Counted from the stretch's first letter, positions 1 through 9,534 are shown. The stretch is DNA of 64,000 nt from Pseudanabaena sp. BC1403 (GCF_002914585.1 NZ_PDDM01000002.1:62001-126000), one strand, 5' to 3'. A program made the numbers and translations. The notes: a model not told the origin generated them from the letters alone.

Positions 1-993
1 TTGATTCCGCAACTTTATCAAGCTCAAGCTAGTGCTGCTGCCAGTGAAGCTAATTTAGCAAGACTACGCAATGGTAGCCGTCCTGAAGATATTGCGGCGG
101 CTCAGGCTAGGGTTGAGTCAGCTCGCGGTCGTTTAGATGCAGCCCGATCGCGTTTAGCTTTAACCAGTATGAAAACGTCTCGCTTTCGGGGCTTACAAAC
201 TGAGGGCGCAATTTCTAGCGATCGCTTTGATGAAGTTGTAACTGATGATCGCAGTGCTCAGGCTGACTTGCAGACGGCTCAAGCGAATCTGGTTGAGGCT
301 ACTCGTTTATTAGAAGAAACACGCAATGGCAGCCGTGTTGAAGATGTTGCTCAAGCGGAAGCACAACTTGCTCAAGCGATCGCTGGTATCAGAATCATCG
401 AAGTCCAGATCGAAGATACGATTATTCGCGCTCCGTTTGCGGGGATTATCACCCAAAAATATGCCAATGCAGGAGCATTTGTCACGCCGACGACGACAGC
501 TTCGGCAAGCAATTCTTCCTCATCGACTTCAATTGTGGCAATCGCTAATGGTTTAGAGATTATTGCTAAGGTTCCTGAAGTGGATATTTCGCAAATTAAA
601 ATCGGTCAAGAAGTGGAAATTGTTGCTGATGCTTTTTCATCTGAGGTTTTCAAAGGAAAAGTACGGTTGATTGCGCCTGAAGCGATCATTGAGCAGAATG
701 TCACGTCATTTCAAGTGCGTGTAACTTTAGAGACTGGCAAAGATAAGTTGCAATCGGGGATGAATACGGATTTGCGCTTTATTGGCAAGCAAATTGATGG
801 TGCGCTGGTTGTGCCGACGGTAGCGATCGTCACGCAAGAAGGCAAAACTGGTCTATTAATTGCGGATGAAAAGGGGCAGCCCAAGTTCCAACCTGTGACG
901 ATTGGTACAACGGTAGACAATCAGACTCAGATTTTGAGTGGTGCAAAAGTAGGCGATCGCGTGTTTGTGAAATCGCCAGCAACAAAACCATAA
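1..993 (+). CDS. HlyD/MacA-type efflux adaptor, 5' truncated by window
   Basis: The frame is open from base 1, so the real start and membrane anchor lie upstream. The visible 330 residues hold a long helical coiled-coil hairpin (about 1-135), with two related stretches (RNGSRPED and RNGSRVED) marking its arms. The second lipoyl half-motif follows (IIRAPFAGII, about 141-150), then beta-barrel and membrane-proximal domains. This is the periplasmic adaptor of a tripartite ABC or RND exporter. It is a clear paralogue of the adaptor at 9535-10872: both have the APF(A/S)G motif, a T/S-rich loop and the conserved QNVTSFQV segment. Its transporter partners are not in the window unless upstream. A perfect palindrome 40 bp downstream probably ends transcription. 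Confidence 0.88.
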   Translation: MIPQLYQAQASAAASEANLARLRNGSRPEDIAAAQARVESARGRLDAARSRLALTSMKTSRFRGLQTEGAISSDRFDEVVTDDRSAQADLQTAQANLVEATRLLEETRNGSRVEDVAQAEAQLAQAIAGIRIIEVQIEDTIIRAPFAGIITQKYANAGAFVTPTTTASASNSSSSTSIVAIANGLEIIAKVPEVDISQIKIGQEVEIVADAFSSEVFKGKVRLIAPEAIIEQNVTSFQVRVTLETGKDKLQSGMNTDLRFIGKQIDGALVVPTVAIVTQEGKTGLLIADEKGQPKFQPVTIGTTVDNQTQILSGAKVGDRVFVKSPATKP

Positions 994-1033
994 AAAGCTG
1001 TCTTGTCAGCCTTGCAAATCTTTTTTTGTTTGC

Positions 1034-1081
1034 GATCGCCTATTTTAAAAGTGATGATCATCACTTTTAAAATAGGCGATC
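1034..1081. terminator. 48-bp perfect palindrome downstream of efflux adaptor
   Basis: The two 24-base halves (1034-1057, 1058-1081) are exact reverse complements with no spacer. The left end is HIP1-like (gatcgcc). It lies 40 bp after a stop codon. It could act as a terminator or mRNA-stabilising hairpin, although no T-run follows; a T-run (1021-1027) precedes it. Confidence 0.5.
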
Positions 1082-1088
1082 ATGCTTA

Positions 1089-1132
1089 ATACCAATTCAC
1101 AGAAGTGTTGTTACACTTTTGTAAATTGGTAT
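1089..1132. repeat. short copy of the ATACCAA...TTGGTAT interspersed repeat
   Basis: A 44-bp imperfect palindrome bounded by ATACCAA and TTGGTAT. It corresponds to the outer hairpin portion (aattcacagaagtgttg...) of the longer 101-103 bp elements at 9105, 42270 and 58121. Confidence 0.65.
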
Positions 1133-1316
1133 AACGTCAACAAATAAGAGAAATAAGAGTTTTAGCTAATAAAAATCCTTAAAAATAGTTAAATGACATT
1201 TTATCTTATTAATAAGAAGCAAGGTTTTACCAATATATAAACGATATAAAGATGAGGTTAAATTTTTTAACGGTCATATCTTATTGATTTTACTGGGTTG
1301 AACAATTACAACTGTA

Positions 1317-1342
1317 AGAGCTGTAGCATACGCTACAGCTCT
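1317..1342. terminator. stem-loop, 11-bp perfect stem
   Basis: AGAGCTGTAGC pairs exactly with GCTACAGCTCT across the four-base loop ATAC. A short T-rich run follows. It sits about 90 bp before the exoprotein gene. It may end upstream transcription or shape the leader of the next gene. Confidence 0.45.
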
Positions 1343-1433
1343 TTATTCTGGTTCTTAACTACCTAGCTACTCAATATCAGAATTTATAGTACTCTATATA
1401 CTTAGCTATAAAGATTCTCAATATGGAAACCGT

Positions 1434-4400
1434 ATGAAATTCTTGATCGAAGCATTAAAGAGGGGGGTAATCATAGCGATTGCCGTTGTCACAATCCAGA
1501 TCGCCAGCAAAGCCCCAGCCAAGGCAGAAGGGATCGTACCCGCAGCAGACGGAACGGGGACATTAGTCTTGCCCAATGGGAAAACGATAGACATAACAGG
1601 GGGAACGCAAGCAGGAGCAAACCTCTTTCAAAGCTTCCAAGAATTCGGCTTAAGCCAAGGACAAATCGCCAACTTTATCAGTCAACCGAGCGTCCAAAAT
1701 ATCCTAAGTCGAGTCGTGGGAGGGAACCCATCGATAATTAACGGATTAATCCAAGTAACTGGGGGGAATGCGAACTTATATATCATTAACCCATCGGGCA
1801 TTGTCTTCGGAGCAAACGCGAGTCTAAACGTCCCCGCCGCCTTCACCGCCAGCACTGCCACAGGGATTCAGGTTGGGAATGGATGGTTTGGGATTAATAG
1901 CAGCCTCGCAGAGATCAAAACTCTTGTTGGCGCACCCAACGCCTTCGCCTTTACGGGTAGCTCTACCGCAATTCCCACGGGAGAGACAAAAGGCGCGATC
2001 GTCAATCAAGGGAACCTCACCGTAGGGAATGGGAACAGTATCACCCTCGCGGGCGGAATCGTAATTAACACAGGAACGATAGAGGCTCCTAACGGCAAAA
2101 TCAACATCACCGCTACTCCCGATGGAAAATACGTAAAGATCTCCCCCGAAGGAAGTTTATTAAGTCTGGATCTACCCATCGCAGACCAACAAGCCGTAGG
2201 GAATAGTAGACCGATTGAAGGACTAGACCTATCGCAATTGCTAACAGGGAGTGCCAATACTCCAACCCAAGCAGGAAGCGCCGTAATTAGTGGAAACCTA
2301 AGCGCCAAAGGCGTAGACCTACTCGCCGATCGCTATGACAGCAGCCAAGCGAACCTAAACGCCCCCAATATCCAACAGGGATGGAACGTAGTATTTATCG
2401 ATAGCGCTGTCAAAGACTACCAAACCCTGATCGATGGAACCAAAGGCGGAAGCAGAATCAGCGTCATCGCCAGCAGTCAGGGCATCCAGCAAGTGACGGA
2501 TACCCTTGCCAGCATCACGGGAGCGAATAGCCTGCATATCGTATCGGAAGGAAACGCAGGGAACTTTTGGCTCGGCAAAGACTTTGTGAGCAGCAGCGAC
2601 ATCGCCAACTATGCCGCTGAACTACAATCATGGGGCAAAGCGCTCTCGCCATCAGCGATCGTTTTGCTCTATGCCTGTAACCTTGCCAAAGGACAGGATG
2701 GAGCCGCTTTTGTGCAGTCGATTAAAGGATTGACAGGGCATGAGGTTGCCGCCTCGACCGATCGCACAGGAAGTGTTGCCTCAGGCGGTAACTGGACTTT
2801 GGAATATCAGACAGGTGGAAGTCCCGCTGCGATCGCCTTTGATAGTAAGGCAACAAATGCATACCAATATGCGTTGGCAACAAACACAGTAACGAATGTG
2901 AGCGATAGCGGCACGGGATCGCTACGTGATGCGATTACGACTGCCTTGAATGGCGACACGATCGCCTTTGCACCTAACATCAATGGACAGATCATTTACC
3001 TGACCAGCGGCGGGCTTAACATTGCTAACAGCCTCGCGATTAATGGAAATGGCAAGACAAATACGGTTATTGATGGGAGTTTAAATGGAAACACTGGAAT
3101 TTTCTACATCACTGGTTCGCCTACCATCTCCTTCAACGATTTGACTATTCAGAATGGCAACTATGGTGGAGGTGCTGCTATTTTCAACAATAGCAGTGGT
3201 ACGATAAATATTAGCAACAGTAACCTGTCTGGCAATTTTTCATCAGGTGGTGGGGCTATTTACAGCAGTGGAGGCACGGTAAATATTAGCAACAGCAATC
3301 TGTCTGGCAATAATGCCTCTTTTGGCGGTGCTATTTTCGGCATTAACACCATACTAAATATTGACAACAGCATCCTGTCTGGCAATACTGCTGCTGTGGG
3401 TGGTGCGATTGTTGCTCAAGGTGGTGCGCTAAATATTAGCAATAGCACCCTGTCTGGTAATTATGGTCAATCTGGTGGTGGGGCTATTTACGCCATTGCC
3501 CCAATATCCATCAGCAATAGTACCCTATCTGGCAATTCTACGGATGCTTATGGTGGGGCTATTTACCAAAATGGTTCCACCTTGGATATTACTAACAGTA
3601 CCCTGTCTGGCAATTCTGCTGTTTTTTATGGTGGGGCTATTTTTAATTATGGCATCACATTATCAATAAGCAATAGCACCCTGTCTGGCAATTCTGCTGT
3701 GGGTGGCGGTGCTATCTTTAATGCTTACGGTGCGGTAACAGTTAACAGCAGCACGATTAGCAATAACTCAGCCGATTCATCATCAACTGCCATACCTTAC
3801 AATACAGGTGGTGGTATCTTCAACTTCTTTGGCACGGTCAGCCTTGCCAATACGATCATCGCCGCCAACTTTGATACCAAAAATAATTCAGGAACGGGAA
3901 CGCTTAGCCCCGATGTATGGGGCGCGTTTGTCGATAATGGCAACAATCTCATCGGTGATACTACGGGCAGTACGGGCTTCACGACTAGCACACTCTTAGG
4001 CAATGCCAGCAACCGCCTCGATCCGCAACTTTCCCCCCTCGGCAACTATGGCGGTCGTACGCAAACCCATTTGCCCAAGCCCACTAGCCCCGTCATCAAT
4101 GCGGGAAATAATGTAACCGCAAGCGTAGATCAAAGAGGCTACAGCCGCATCGTGGGAGGAGTGGTTGACATCGGAGCTGTGGAAGTTCAGGGCTATACTA
4201 TTTCGCCTGTAAACGGCAACAATGGCTTTCAGCTTACGGAAAACAATTCCAATACGCCAATTCCGAACATTCCCATCACGGTTACCGTTACTTCTTCTTC
4301 AGGAGAAACGACATCCTACACCACCACTACCGATGCCTCAGGTATCGCAAGTTTGCAATCCTTGCCAACTAGTCTAGGCACTTTTACGATTAGCGGCGCG

Positions 4401-4604
4401 ATCTCAACCAAGGCTCCCGTTACATCTAATTCCATCACGATTACTAATGCTTCTGTGTCAAATAACGCTTTCTTGCCAACTAACACTTACAAATCACCAA
4501 GGCAAGATGCCGCAGATAAGGAAGTTGATGGTCATCATACTGATTGCTCGCAAAATTCGAGTGGAATTCTCGATCAAAAATGTCTCACCACTATCTCTAA
4601 ATAA
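1434..4604 (+). CDS. Two-partner secretion exoprotein (TpsA): FHA-type TPS domain, DUF4347, beta-helix
   Basis: Large secreted or surface protein, 1056 residues. Residues 1-32 form a signal peptide ending at an AKA-like cleavage site. Residues about 35-260 are the filamentous-haemagglutinin TPS secretion domain, with the NPSG motif at 119-122. About 318-465 matches DUF4347 (LLYACNLAKG, TGHEVAASTDRTG), common in giant cyanobacterial surface proteins. About 490-880 is a right-handed beta-helix built on repeated NISNSTLSGN-type rungs, roughly ten of them. The C-terminus has an Ig/carboxypeptidase-regulatory-like strand region and an unusual polar tail. The TpsB pore gene follows 270 bp downstream on the same strand, fitting a TpsA-TpsB pair. 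Ligand and role (adhesion, aggregation) cannot be read from the sequence. The start is supported by the signal peptide. Confidence 0.88.
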   Translation: MKFLIEALKRGVIIAIAVVTIQIASKAPAKAEGIVPAADGTGTLVLPNGKTIDITGGTQAGANLFQSFQEFGLSQGQIANFISQPSVQNILSRVVGGNPSIINGLIQVTGGNANLYIINPSGIVFGANASLNVPAAFTASTATGIQVGNGWFGINSSLAEIKTLVGAPNAFAFTGSSTAIPTGETKGAIVNQGNLTVGNGNSITLAGGIVINTGTIEAPNGKINITATPDGKYVKISPEGSLLSLDLPIADQQAVGNSRPIEGLDLSQLLTGSANTPTQAGSAVISGNLSAKGVDLLADRYDSSQANLNAPNIQQGWNVVFIDSAVKDYQTLIDGTKGGSRISVIASSQGIQQVTDTLASITGANSLHIVSEGNAGNFWLGKDFVSSSDIANYAAELQSWGKALSPSAIVLLYACNLAKGQDGAAFVQSIKGLTGHEVAASTDRTGSVASGGNWTLEYQTGGSPAAIAFDSKATNAYQYALATNTVTNVSDSGTGSLRDAITTALNGDTIAFAPNINGQIIYLTSGGLNIANSLAINGNGKTNTVIDGSLNGNTGIFYITGSPTISFNDLTIQNGNYGGGAAIFNNSSGTINISNSNLSGNFSSGGGAIYSSGGTVNISNSNLSGNNASFGGAIFGINTILNIDNSILSGNTAAVGGAIVAQGGALNISNSTLSGNYGQSGGGAIYAIAPISISNSTLSGNSTDAYGGAIYQNGSTLDITNSTLSGNSAVFYGGAIFNYGITLSISNSTLSGNSAVGGGAIFNAYGAVTVNSSTISNNSADSSSTAIPYNTGGGIFNFFGTVSLANTIIAANFDTKNNSGTGTLSPDVWGAFVDNGNNLIGDTTGSTGFTTSTLLGNASNRLDPQLSPLGNYGGRTQTHLPKPTSPVINAGNNVTASVDQRGYSRIVGGVVDIGAVEVQGYTISPVNGNNGFQLTENNSNTPIPNIPITVTVTSSSGETTSYTTTTDASGIASLQSLPTSLGTFTISGAISTKAPVTSNSITITNASVSNNAFLPTNTYKSPRQDAADKEVDGHHTDCSQNSSGILDQKCLTTISK

Positions 4605-4689
4605 TGGCGAGCTAACTTGCGATCGACCGCGAATGAATTGCAACCAATTCCCATCGCCTTCAAATAAAGACATTCTTAAAACCCATTTA

Positions 4690-4850
4690 AGAATTGTCTA
4701 GATCCCCCAGCCCCCCTTAAAAAGGCTACCTTGTACAAACAAGTCGGACTTACCCCCTTTAATTCCCCCTTGCAAAGGGGGAAGACTAGAAATCTTGTTC
4801 CCTCCCCTTTGCAAGGGGAGGGTTAGGGTGGGGTAATTTCTTTTTAATTT
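4690..4850. repeat. intergenic C-rich/G-rich repeat cluster
   Basis: The TpsA-TpsB spacer holds several short inverted repeats built from CCCCCTT/AAGGGGG blocks. Examples are ccccccttaaaaagg near 4713 and two oppositely arranged ccccttt/tgcaagggg hairpins near 4765 and 4805. The string ggctaccttgtacaaacaagtc interrupts the first block, as a related 23-base end does at 6739. No gene is visible here. Confidence 0.5.
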
Positions 4851-4873
4851 AGAAAATCAAATAGAAAATCGAA

Positions 4874-6577
4874 ATGAATAGCCCGAACGCCTTCATCCCC
4901 TTTGTTGTTACATTGTCGAGTTTTTCGATCCTTGCCACTATTGCTTGCAACTCGCGCCTCATGGAAGCATCGGCATTAGAACAGAAAGATATCCATTTCC
5001 TTAATGCTCCCAAAAGTTCTAAGTTAGTAGGGAATGAAATCGCGCCAGCGCCCACCTCACCCTTATTAGTCGCAGAGGCGATCGCTATCAAAAAGGTTAA
5101 TGTCATCGGCAGCAGCCTATCAGACAATGCCGACTTCAGCAGCGCGATCGCCAAAATATCCGCAACCCTTGAAGGCAAACAAGTATCCGCCGCAGAAATC
5201 CAAAAAGCCGCACGATCGATATCCCAACTTTATGCCGATCGCGGCTATACAACATCTCGCGCCGAAGTTGATTCCAATCAAATTGTCGATGGAGTTGTCA
5301 CCATTCGCGTAATTGAAGGCAGAATTGAAAAGATCGAAATTCAAGGCTTAAACAATACCAATCCCGATTATGTGCGATCGCGCCTTGAGTTAGGTATCGG
5401 TATTCCCGCCAATACCACCAAAATCGAAGACCAGTTGCGATTGCTGCGAGCAGACCCAATTTTTAAGAATGTCGAAGCCAGCCTGAAAGCAGGGAGCCAG
5501 ACCGATAGCAGCATTCTCTCCGTAAAATTAGAAGAATCCAATCAATTTGGTGGATTTGGCAGTTTTGATAACTACTCTCCCCCTGCGGTAGGTGCGGAAC
5601 GCTTGGGCGCGGGACTACTCTATCGCAATGTCACGGGCAATGGTGATACCCTCTCGGCGGCCTATTACAGAACTACCACGGGAGGCTCAAATCAATATAG
5701 CTTTTCCTATAATTTGCCGCTCAATCCCATGAATGGAACTCTGACGCTGCAATATTCGCCCAGTAATTTCCGCATCACCCAAACTCCTTTTGATGCATTT
5801 AACATCAATGGTAATAACGCTCAGTACGATGTCAGTTTTCGACAACCGTTAGTGCGATCGAGCATCGAAGAATTTGCGCTGACCTTGGGCTATAACTATC
5901 AAAACGGGCAAACATTTTCCTTTAACGATCTCGCCACGCCCTTTGGTACTGGACCCGATGCTAATGGCGTTAGCAAAACCAGCGTACTTCGCTTCGGGCA
6001 GGACTATACCCTGCGCGATCTTTCGGGTACTTGGGCTTTGCGATCGCAGTTCAATCTCGGTACAGGGCTATTCGGTTCGACCTATGTCACTACTCCTAGC
6101 GGCTCGTTTTTTAGCTGGCTCGGACAGGTGCAGCGCTTGCAGTCCTTAGGTACGGACTCTTTGCTGATCGCTTCTTTGGATGCCCAACTATCTGCCGATC
6201 CCTTGCTGCCTTCGCAACAGTTTATTATTGGGGGCGGTCAGTCTCTGCGTGGGTTTCGTCAAAATGCCCGATCTGGCGATAATGGTATTCGATTTTCGCT
6301 AGAAAATCGCAATACAATCGCTCGTAACGAGAAAGGTGCGTCAGTCCTGCAAATTATCCCCTTTCTAGATGCTGGTGGCGTGTGGAATAACTCTAAAAAT
6401 CCCAATACCTTGCCTGCTCAAAATTTCTTGGCTGGTGGTGGTGTCGGGTTTCTATACACGCCAGTGGAGCGCCTAAATTTGCGTTTGGATTTCGCTATTC
6501 CCTTTGTCAACCTCAGCGATCGCGGTACTAACGTGCAGGAGCAGTCATTATATTTCAACCTCAGCTATCAATTCTAG
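4874..6577 (+). CDS. ShlB/FhaC/HecB-family TpsB outer-membrane transporter
   Basis: Outer-membrane pore expected to secrete the exoprotein encoded just upstream. It has 567 residues. A hydrophobic N-terminus precedes a POTRA domain starting near 68 (IKKVNVIGSSLSD) and a second near 155 (KIEIQGLN...YVRSRLELG). From about 220 onward alternating hydrophobic/aromatic strands form the 16-strand barrel, including the loop-6 LRGF motif near 458 (family VRGY/LRGY). It ends in a terminal aromatic strand (LYFNLSYQF), the usual outer-membrane assembly signal. Length and domain order are normal for the Omp85/TpsB family. The signal peptide is atypical, so a slightly different start is possible. It is probably cotranscribed with the TpsA gene, although repeats fill the spacer. 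Confidence 0.9.
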   Translation: MNSPNAFIPFVVTLSSFSILATIACNSRLMEASALEQKDIHFLNAPKSSKLVGNEIAPAPTSPLLVAEAIAIKKVNVIGSSLSDNADFSSAIAKISATLEGKQVSAAEIQKAARSISQLYADRGYTTSRAEVDSNQIVDGVVTIRVIEGRIEKIEIQGLNNTNPDYVRSRLELGIGIPANTTKIEDQLRLLRADPIFKNVEASLKAGSQTDSSILSVKLEESNQFGGFGSFDNYSPPAVGAERLGAGLLYRNVTGNGDTLSAAYYRTTTGGSNQYSFSYNLPLNPMNGTLTLQYSPSNFRITQTPFDAFNINGNNAQYDVSFRQPLVRSSIEEFALTLGYNYQNGQTFSFNDLATPFGTGPDANGVSKTSVLRFGQDYTLRDLSGTWALRSQFNLGTGLFGSTYVTTPSGSFFSWLGQVQRLQSLGTDSLLIASLDAQLSADPLLPSQQFIIGGGQSLRGFRQNARSGDNGIRFSLENRNTIARNEKGASVLQIIPFLDAGGVWNNSKNPNTLPAQNFLAGGGVGFLYTPVERLNLRLDFAIPFVNLSDRGTNVQEQSLYFNLSYQF

Positions 6578-6679
6578 GTTCTCTTTCTCCATACCCAGTG
6601 CGATCGGTTCTCAATCTATAAAATTGAGAACTGATACCTTAGAAACTATTTAAGAATTACTTTCTGCGGTCAAAAACTC

Positions 6680-6952
6680 TAAGAGATCCCCCTCAATCCC
6701 CCTTAAAAAGGGGGAAGAATTTAATTCTCCCCCCTTTTAAGCTACCGTGTACACACAAGTCAACTGTCTTCGTTTCGATGGATCTAAGCCCCCTAAATCC
6801 CCAATTCTGGGGGACTTTGAAAGAAATTTTATTTTCTTGTCCCCCCAGAATTGGGGGCTAGGGGGCGATTAATTGTTGACTTGACTGGATTTTATGACTT
6901 GTGTGTACACGGTAGCTTTTTAAGGGGGGCTGGGGGGGATCTAGCTCAATTC
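6680..6952. repeat. nested repeat: 180-bp insert with perfect 23-bp terminal inverted repeats
   Basis: Bases 6739-6761 (aagctaccgtgtacacacaa then gtc) are the exact reverse complement of 6896-6918. The enclosed segment carries a second inverted pair of C/G-rich blocks (ccccctaaatccccaattctg near 6790; cagaattgggggctaggggg near 6846). The whole unit interrupts an outer palindrome (agatccccct...ccccctt / aaggggggctgggggggatct). This looks like a miniature mobile element inserted in another repeat. No coding capacity is seen. Confidence 0.6.
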
Positions 6953-6982
6953 TTAAATGGTTTCTAAGAGATAGCTAGGACA

Positions 6983-7045
6983 AAATAAAACCCAAATTAA
7001 TAAAGGCGGAGCGAAGCTCCGCCTTTATTAATTTGGGTTTTATTT
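6983..7045. terminator. 30-bp perfect stem with GAA loop between convergent genes
   Basis: 6983-7012 and 7016-7045 are perfect reverse complements around GAA, with apex GC-GAA-GC. It sits between the TpsB gene (+) and the SulP gene (-), where it would work as a bidirectional terminator. It ends 13 bp from the SulP stop codon. Confidence 0.65.
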
Positions 7046-7057
7046 CCTACGCAAAGC

Positions 7058-8716
7058 TTACATTGCTATATTTGGGACAAGTTTATGGAGGGCTGTTTCA
7101 GTTGATTCAAAGCAATTTTCACGTCCAATTTCGGCGAGCAATCCACTGCGGTCTAAAAGCTGCTCGACTTCTGGTCGCAGAGCGCTCAAAATCAATTGAC
7201 AATCATGACGTTTTAGATCGTGAAAAATCTCTTCTAGTGCTACTAAGCCAGTAGTATCCATACTTGGAACATAGCGCATTCTTAAAATTAGATACCTGAC
7301 CTCAGGGGCATCTCGCAAGAAAGTGACAAATTGCTCCGCCGCACCGAAGAACATCGGACCATCGATCCGATACACCGCAATATGCTTACCAAAACCTATG
7401 GGAACTCCAGAGGGAAACACGCTATCTTCTGGCATTTTTACGAGACTCAGCTCACTCATGCGCTTAATAAATAGAATTCCCGCTGCAATCAGTCCCACTT
7501 CCACAGCCAGTACCAAGTCAAAACAGACCGTAACCAGCCATGTAAGCATCATGACGCTGAAATCAGCGTAAGTTGTATGTAGCAGCAAGCCGATCGCTTC
7601 CCATTCCATCATTCTGATACTGGTAATCATCAGAATCCCCGCAAGGGCTGCCAAGGGAATTTGTGAGGCTAAAGGTGCGAAGACAAGTACAATGAGTGCT
7701 AAAGCAATACCATGAACGATTCCCGATAAGCGAGTTTTGCCACCAGCACGAACGTTAACAGCAGTACGTGCGATTGCTCCAGTTGCAGGAATCCCGCCAA
7801 AGAATGGCACGATCATATTTGCTAACCCTTGCCCAATTAGTTCTTGATCGCTATTGTGCCGATCGCTAACGCTCATACCATCAGCAACAACAGCAGCTAG
7901 CAAAGATTCAATGCTACCGAGTGCAGCTAGGGCGATCGCAGGATCGATCAACTGGCGAACTAGACTAAAATCATTCCAATGGGGAATTGTTTGCGGCATT
8001 GGTAAAGACTGGGGAATGATCCCAATCGTTGGCACTTCGAGATTCCATAGCGATTTGGCAATTACTGCTGCGATCGTGGCGACTACTAAACCAACTAAAG
8101 AGCCAGGCACGGATTGATTAACCCGATTCCATAATAGTTTGGAACCGATAGTCAGTAATGCTAAAGCGATCGCTAACCAGTTATAGCCTTCTAGATGGGT
8201 GAGAGTTTGCCAGAGAGACTGTAAGAAGTGCTCCTGATTTGGTAGATGTAAACCGAAGAAGTTATTTAACTGTCCGCAAAAAATAATTACCGCGATCCCA
8301 TTGGTAAATCCTGCGGTAACAGGGTAGGGCATATACTTTACCAAACGCCCTAACTTGGCTACACCAAGCGCAATTTGGATCATCCCCGCCATTACACCAG
8401 CAATCCAAACTTTCTCAATGCCATATTTAGCAACGATTCCGACCAAAACCACTGCCATCGCCCCTGTTGGGCCAGTAATCTGCACTGGCGATCCGCCAAA
8501 TATAGCGGCGACAATGCCCGCCACAATAGCTGTATAAAGCCCAGCTTTGGGCTCGACACCACTTGCCACTGCAAAGGCTAGAGCCAATGGCAATGCTACA
8601 ACTGCGGCGGTTAGTCCTCCTGTCAAGTCCCCACGAAAGTTATTAAAAAATCCCTTGAAACGTGAATTTTTAGGATCTCCATCTAGATTATGATCTAATC
8701 TTCCTGTTTGTGTCAT
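7058..8716 (-). CDS. SulP-family inorganic anion transporter with STAS domain
   Basis: Inner-membrane anion transporter of 552 residues. Residues about 25-420 hold 10-14 membrane segments with the SulP signature near the N-terminus (GDLTGGLTAAVVALPLALAFAVASG, shown here only as its GDLTGGLTA start) followed by GGSPVQITGPTGAM. Residues about 430-545 form a cytoplasmic STAS domain (FFGAAEQF...LILRMRYVPSMDTTGLVALEEI). In cyanobacteria this family includes the bicarbonate transporter BicA and sulfate or other anion carriers; the sequence alone does not decide which. No carbon-concentrating or sulfate genes adjoin. It is a single-gene unit, convergent with tpsB. Confidence 0.92.
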   Translation of the reverse strand: MTQTGRLDHNLDGDPKNSRFKGFFNNFRGDLTGGLTAAVVALPLALAFAVASGVEPKAGLYTAIVAGIVAAIFGGSPVQITGPTGAMAVVLVGIVAKYGIEKVWIAGVMAGMIQIALGVAKLGRLVKYMPYPVTAGFTNGIAVIIFCGQLNNFFGLHLPNQEHFLQSLWQTLTHLEGYNWLAIALALLTIGSKLLWNRVNQSVPGSLVGLVVATIAAVIAKSLWNLEVPTIGIIPQSLPMPQTIPHWNDFSLVRQLIDPAIALAALGSIESLLAAVVADGMSVSDRHNSDQELIGQGLANMIVPFFGGIPATGAIARTAVNVRAGGKTRLSGIVHGIALALIVLVFAPLASQIPLAALAGILMITSIRMMEWEAIGLLLHTTYADFSVMMLTWLVTVCFDLVLAVEVGLIAAGILFIKRMSELSLVKMPEDSVFPSGVPIGFGKHIAVYRIDGPMFFGAAEQFVTFLRDAPEVRYLILRMRYVPSMDTTGLVALEEIFHDLKRHDCQLILSALRPEVEQLLDRSGLLAEIGRENCFESTETALHKLVPNIAM

Positions 8717-8785
8717 GAGATTCTAATTACTCCAATTTTTGCAGCGATTTCAGCATTTCAACCCCATGATTATTCAGACCTACGC

Positions 8786-8947
8786 TTATCGATGGAGTGA
8801 ATAATAATCAATTCGCTGCCCGTAGTTTTGAGCATGGATTTGAGCGTTGATTGCGGCAGGTGTGACACCAACAATCATTACAGTTGTTATGCCTGAAATA
8901 AAGCTAGTAGAAGATGAGAACTTATCAAAAAAATTATTTAGGTTCAT
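8786..8947 (-). CDS. possible 53-residue secreted peptide or gene remnant
   Basis: An ATG-started frame encodes MNLNNFFDKF..., a hydrophobic stretch (FISGITTVMIVGVTPAAINAQ) that would pass as a signal peptide, and a short polar end. It lies 70 bp upstream of, and in the same direction as, the SulP gene. No strong ribosome site is visible. It may be the truncated N-terminus of an exported protein. I do not recognise it. Confidence 0.25.
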   Translation of the reverse strand: MNLNNFFDKFSSSTSFISGITTVMIVGVTPAAINAQIHAQNYGQRIDYYSLHR

Positions 8948-9534
8948 ATATTTTTTTCTAAAGCTTGTAGCTTTACATGAATTATCTTCACATATATAAG
9001 TTCTAATTTGTGCTTGAAATAAATGGTAATTGTATAACTTGTTTAAGAAGTATTTAAATCATTACATTGATATAAATGCAAGCTTTATGTCTTAGCTATC
9101 TCTTATACCAATCCACAGAAGTGTGACAACACTTCTGTGGATTAAAAGCAAACCCTGTAAGGTTTTAAAAACACAAAGCGGCGTAGCCGCTTTGTGTTTT
9201 GGTATTGTATTTCCATATTAGAAATTATTTTTTGAAAATCCATTACAATGCTTTCTTAATTGAGTTATTAATTTTTGATGCATTTTTATACTGGTTATAC
9301 AACTCAAACATTTATATATACATTATTTCAAACATGCTTATGGCATATTTAAGTTTAGCTATAATTTTGACTTGCTTAAACTTAGATTGAAGTTAAAATT
9401 TTAAATCTAATTTTTCAAGTTATATTTTATTTGCTTTCTCGGTAAATCACTTTACTCCTAATTCCAAAAATCATCCAACATTAATATTTTATTTAATCGA
9501 GCCAAAAAATACTAAATTAGTAACCCATAGCTCC
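8948..9534. other. AT-rich spacer with one MITE-like repeat, no convincing gene
   Basis: Apart from the repeat at 9105-9205, this 590-bp region is very AT-rich. Short frames in it (for example a 63-codon hydrophobic frame from 9199) start inside the repeat and show no family signature. Promoters for the exporter at 9535 probably lie here, but none can be defined. Confidence 0.4.
9105..9205 (-). mobile_element. MITE-like 101-bp element (reverse orientation)
   Basis: Bounded by ATACCAA and TTGGTAT. Read on the minus strand it has the same order of parts as 42270-42372 and 58121-58223: a hairpin with apex GGC-N3-GCC inside aacacaaag/ctttgtgtt, then an accctta-cagggt hairpin, then the aattcacagaagtg/cacttctgtgaatt hairpin. 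It has no coding capacity. Confidence 0.7.

Noticed and set aside
9199-9390. 63-codon hydrophobic frame
   Set aside because: Starts inside a repeat in very AT-rich DNA, no ribosome site and no family features.
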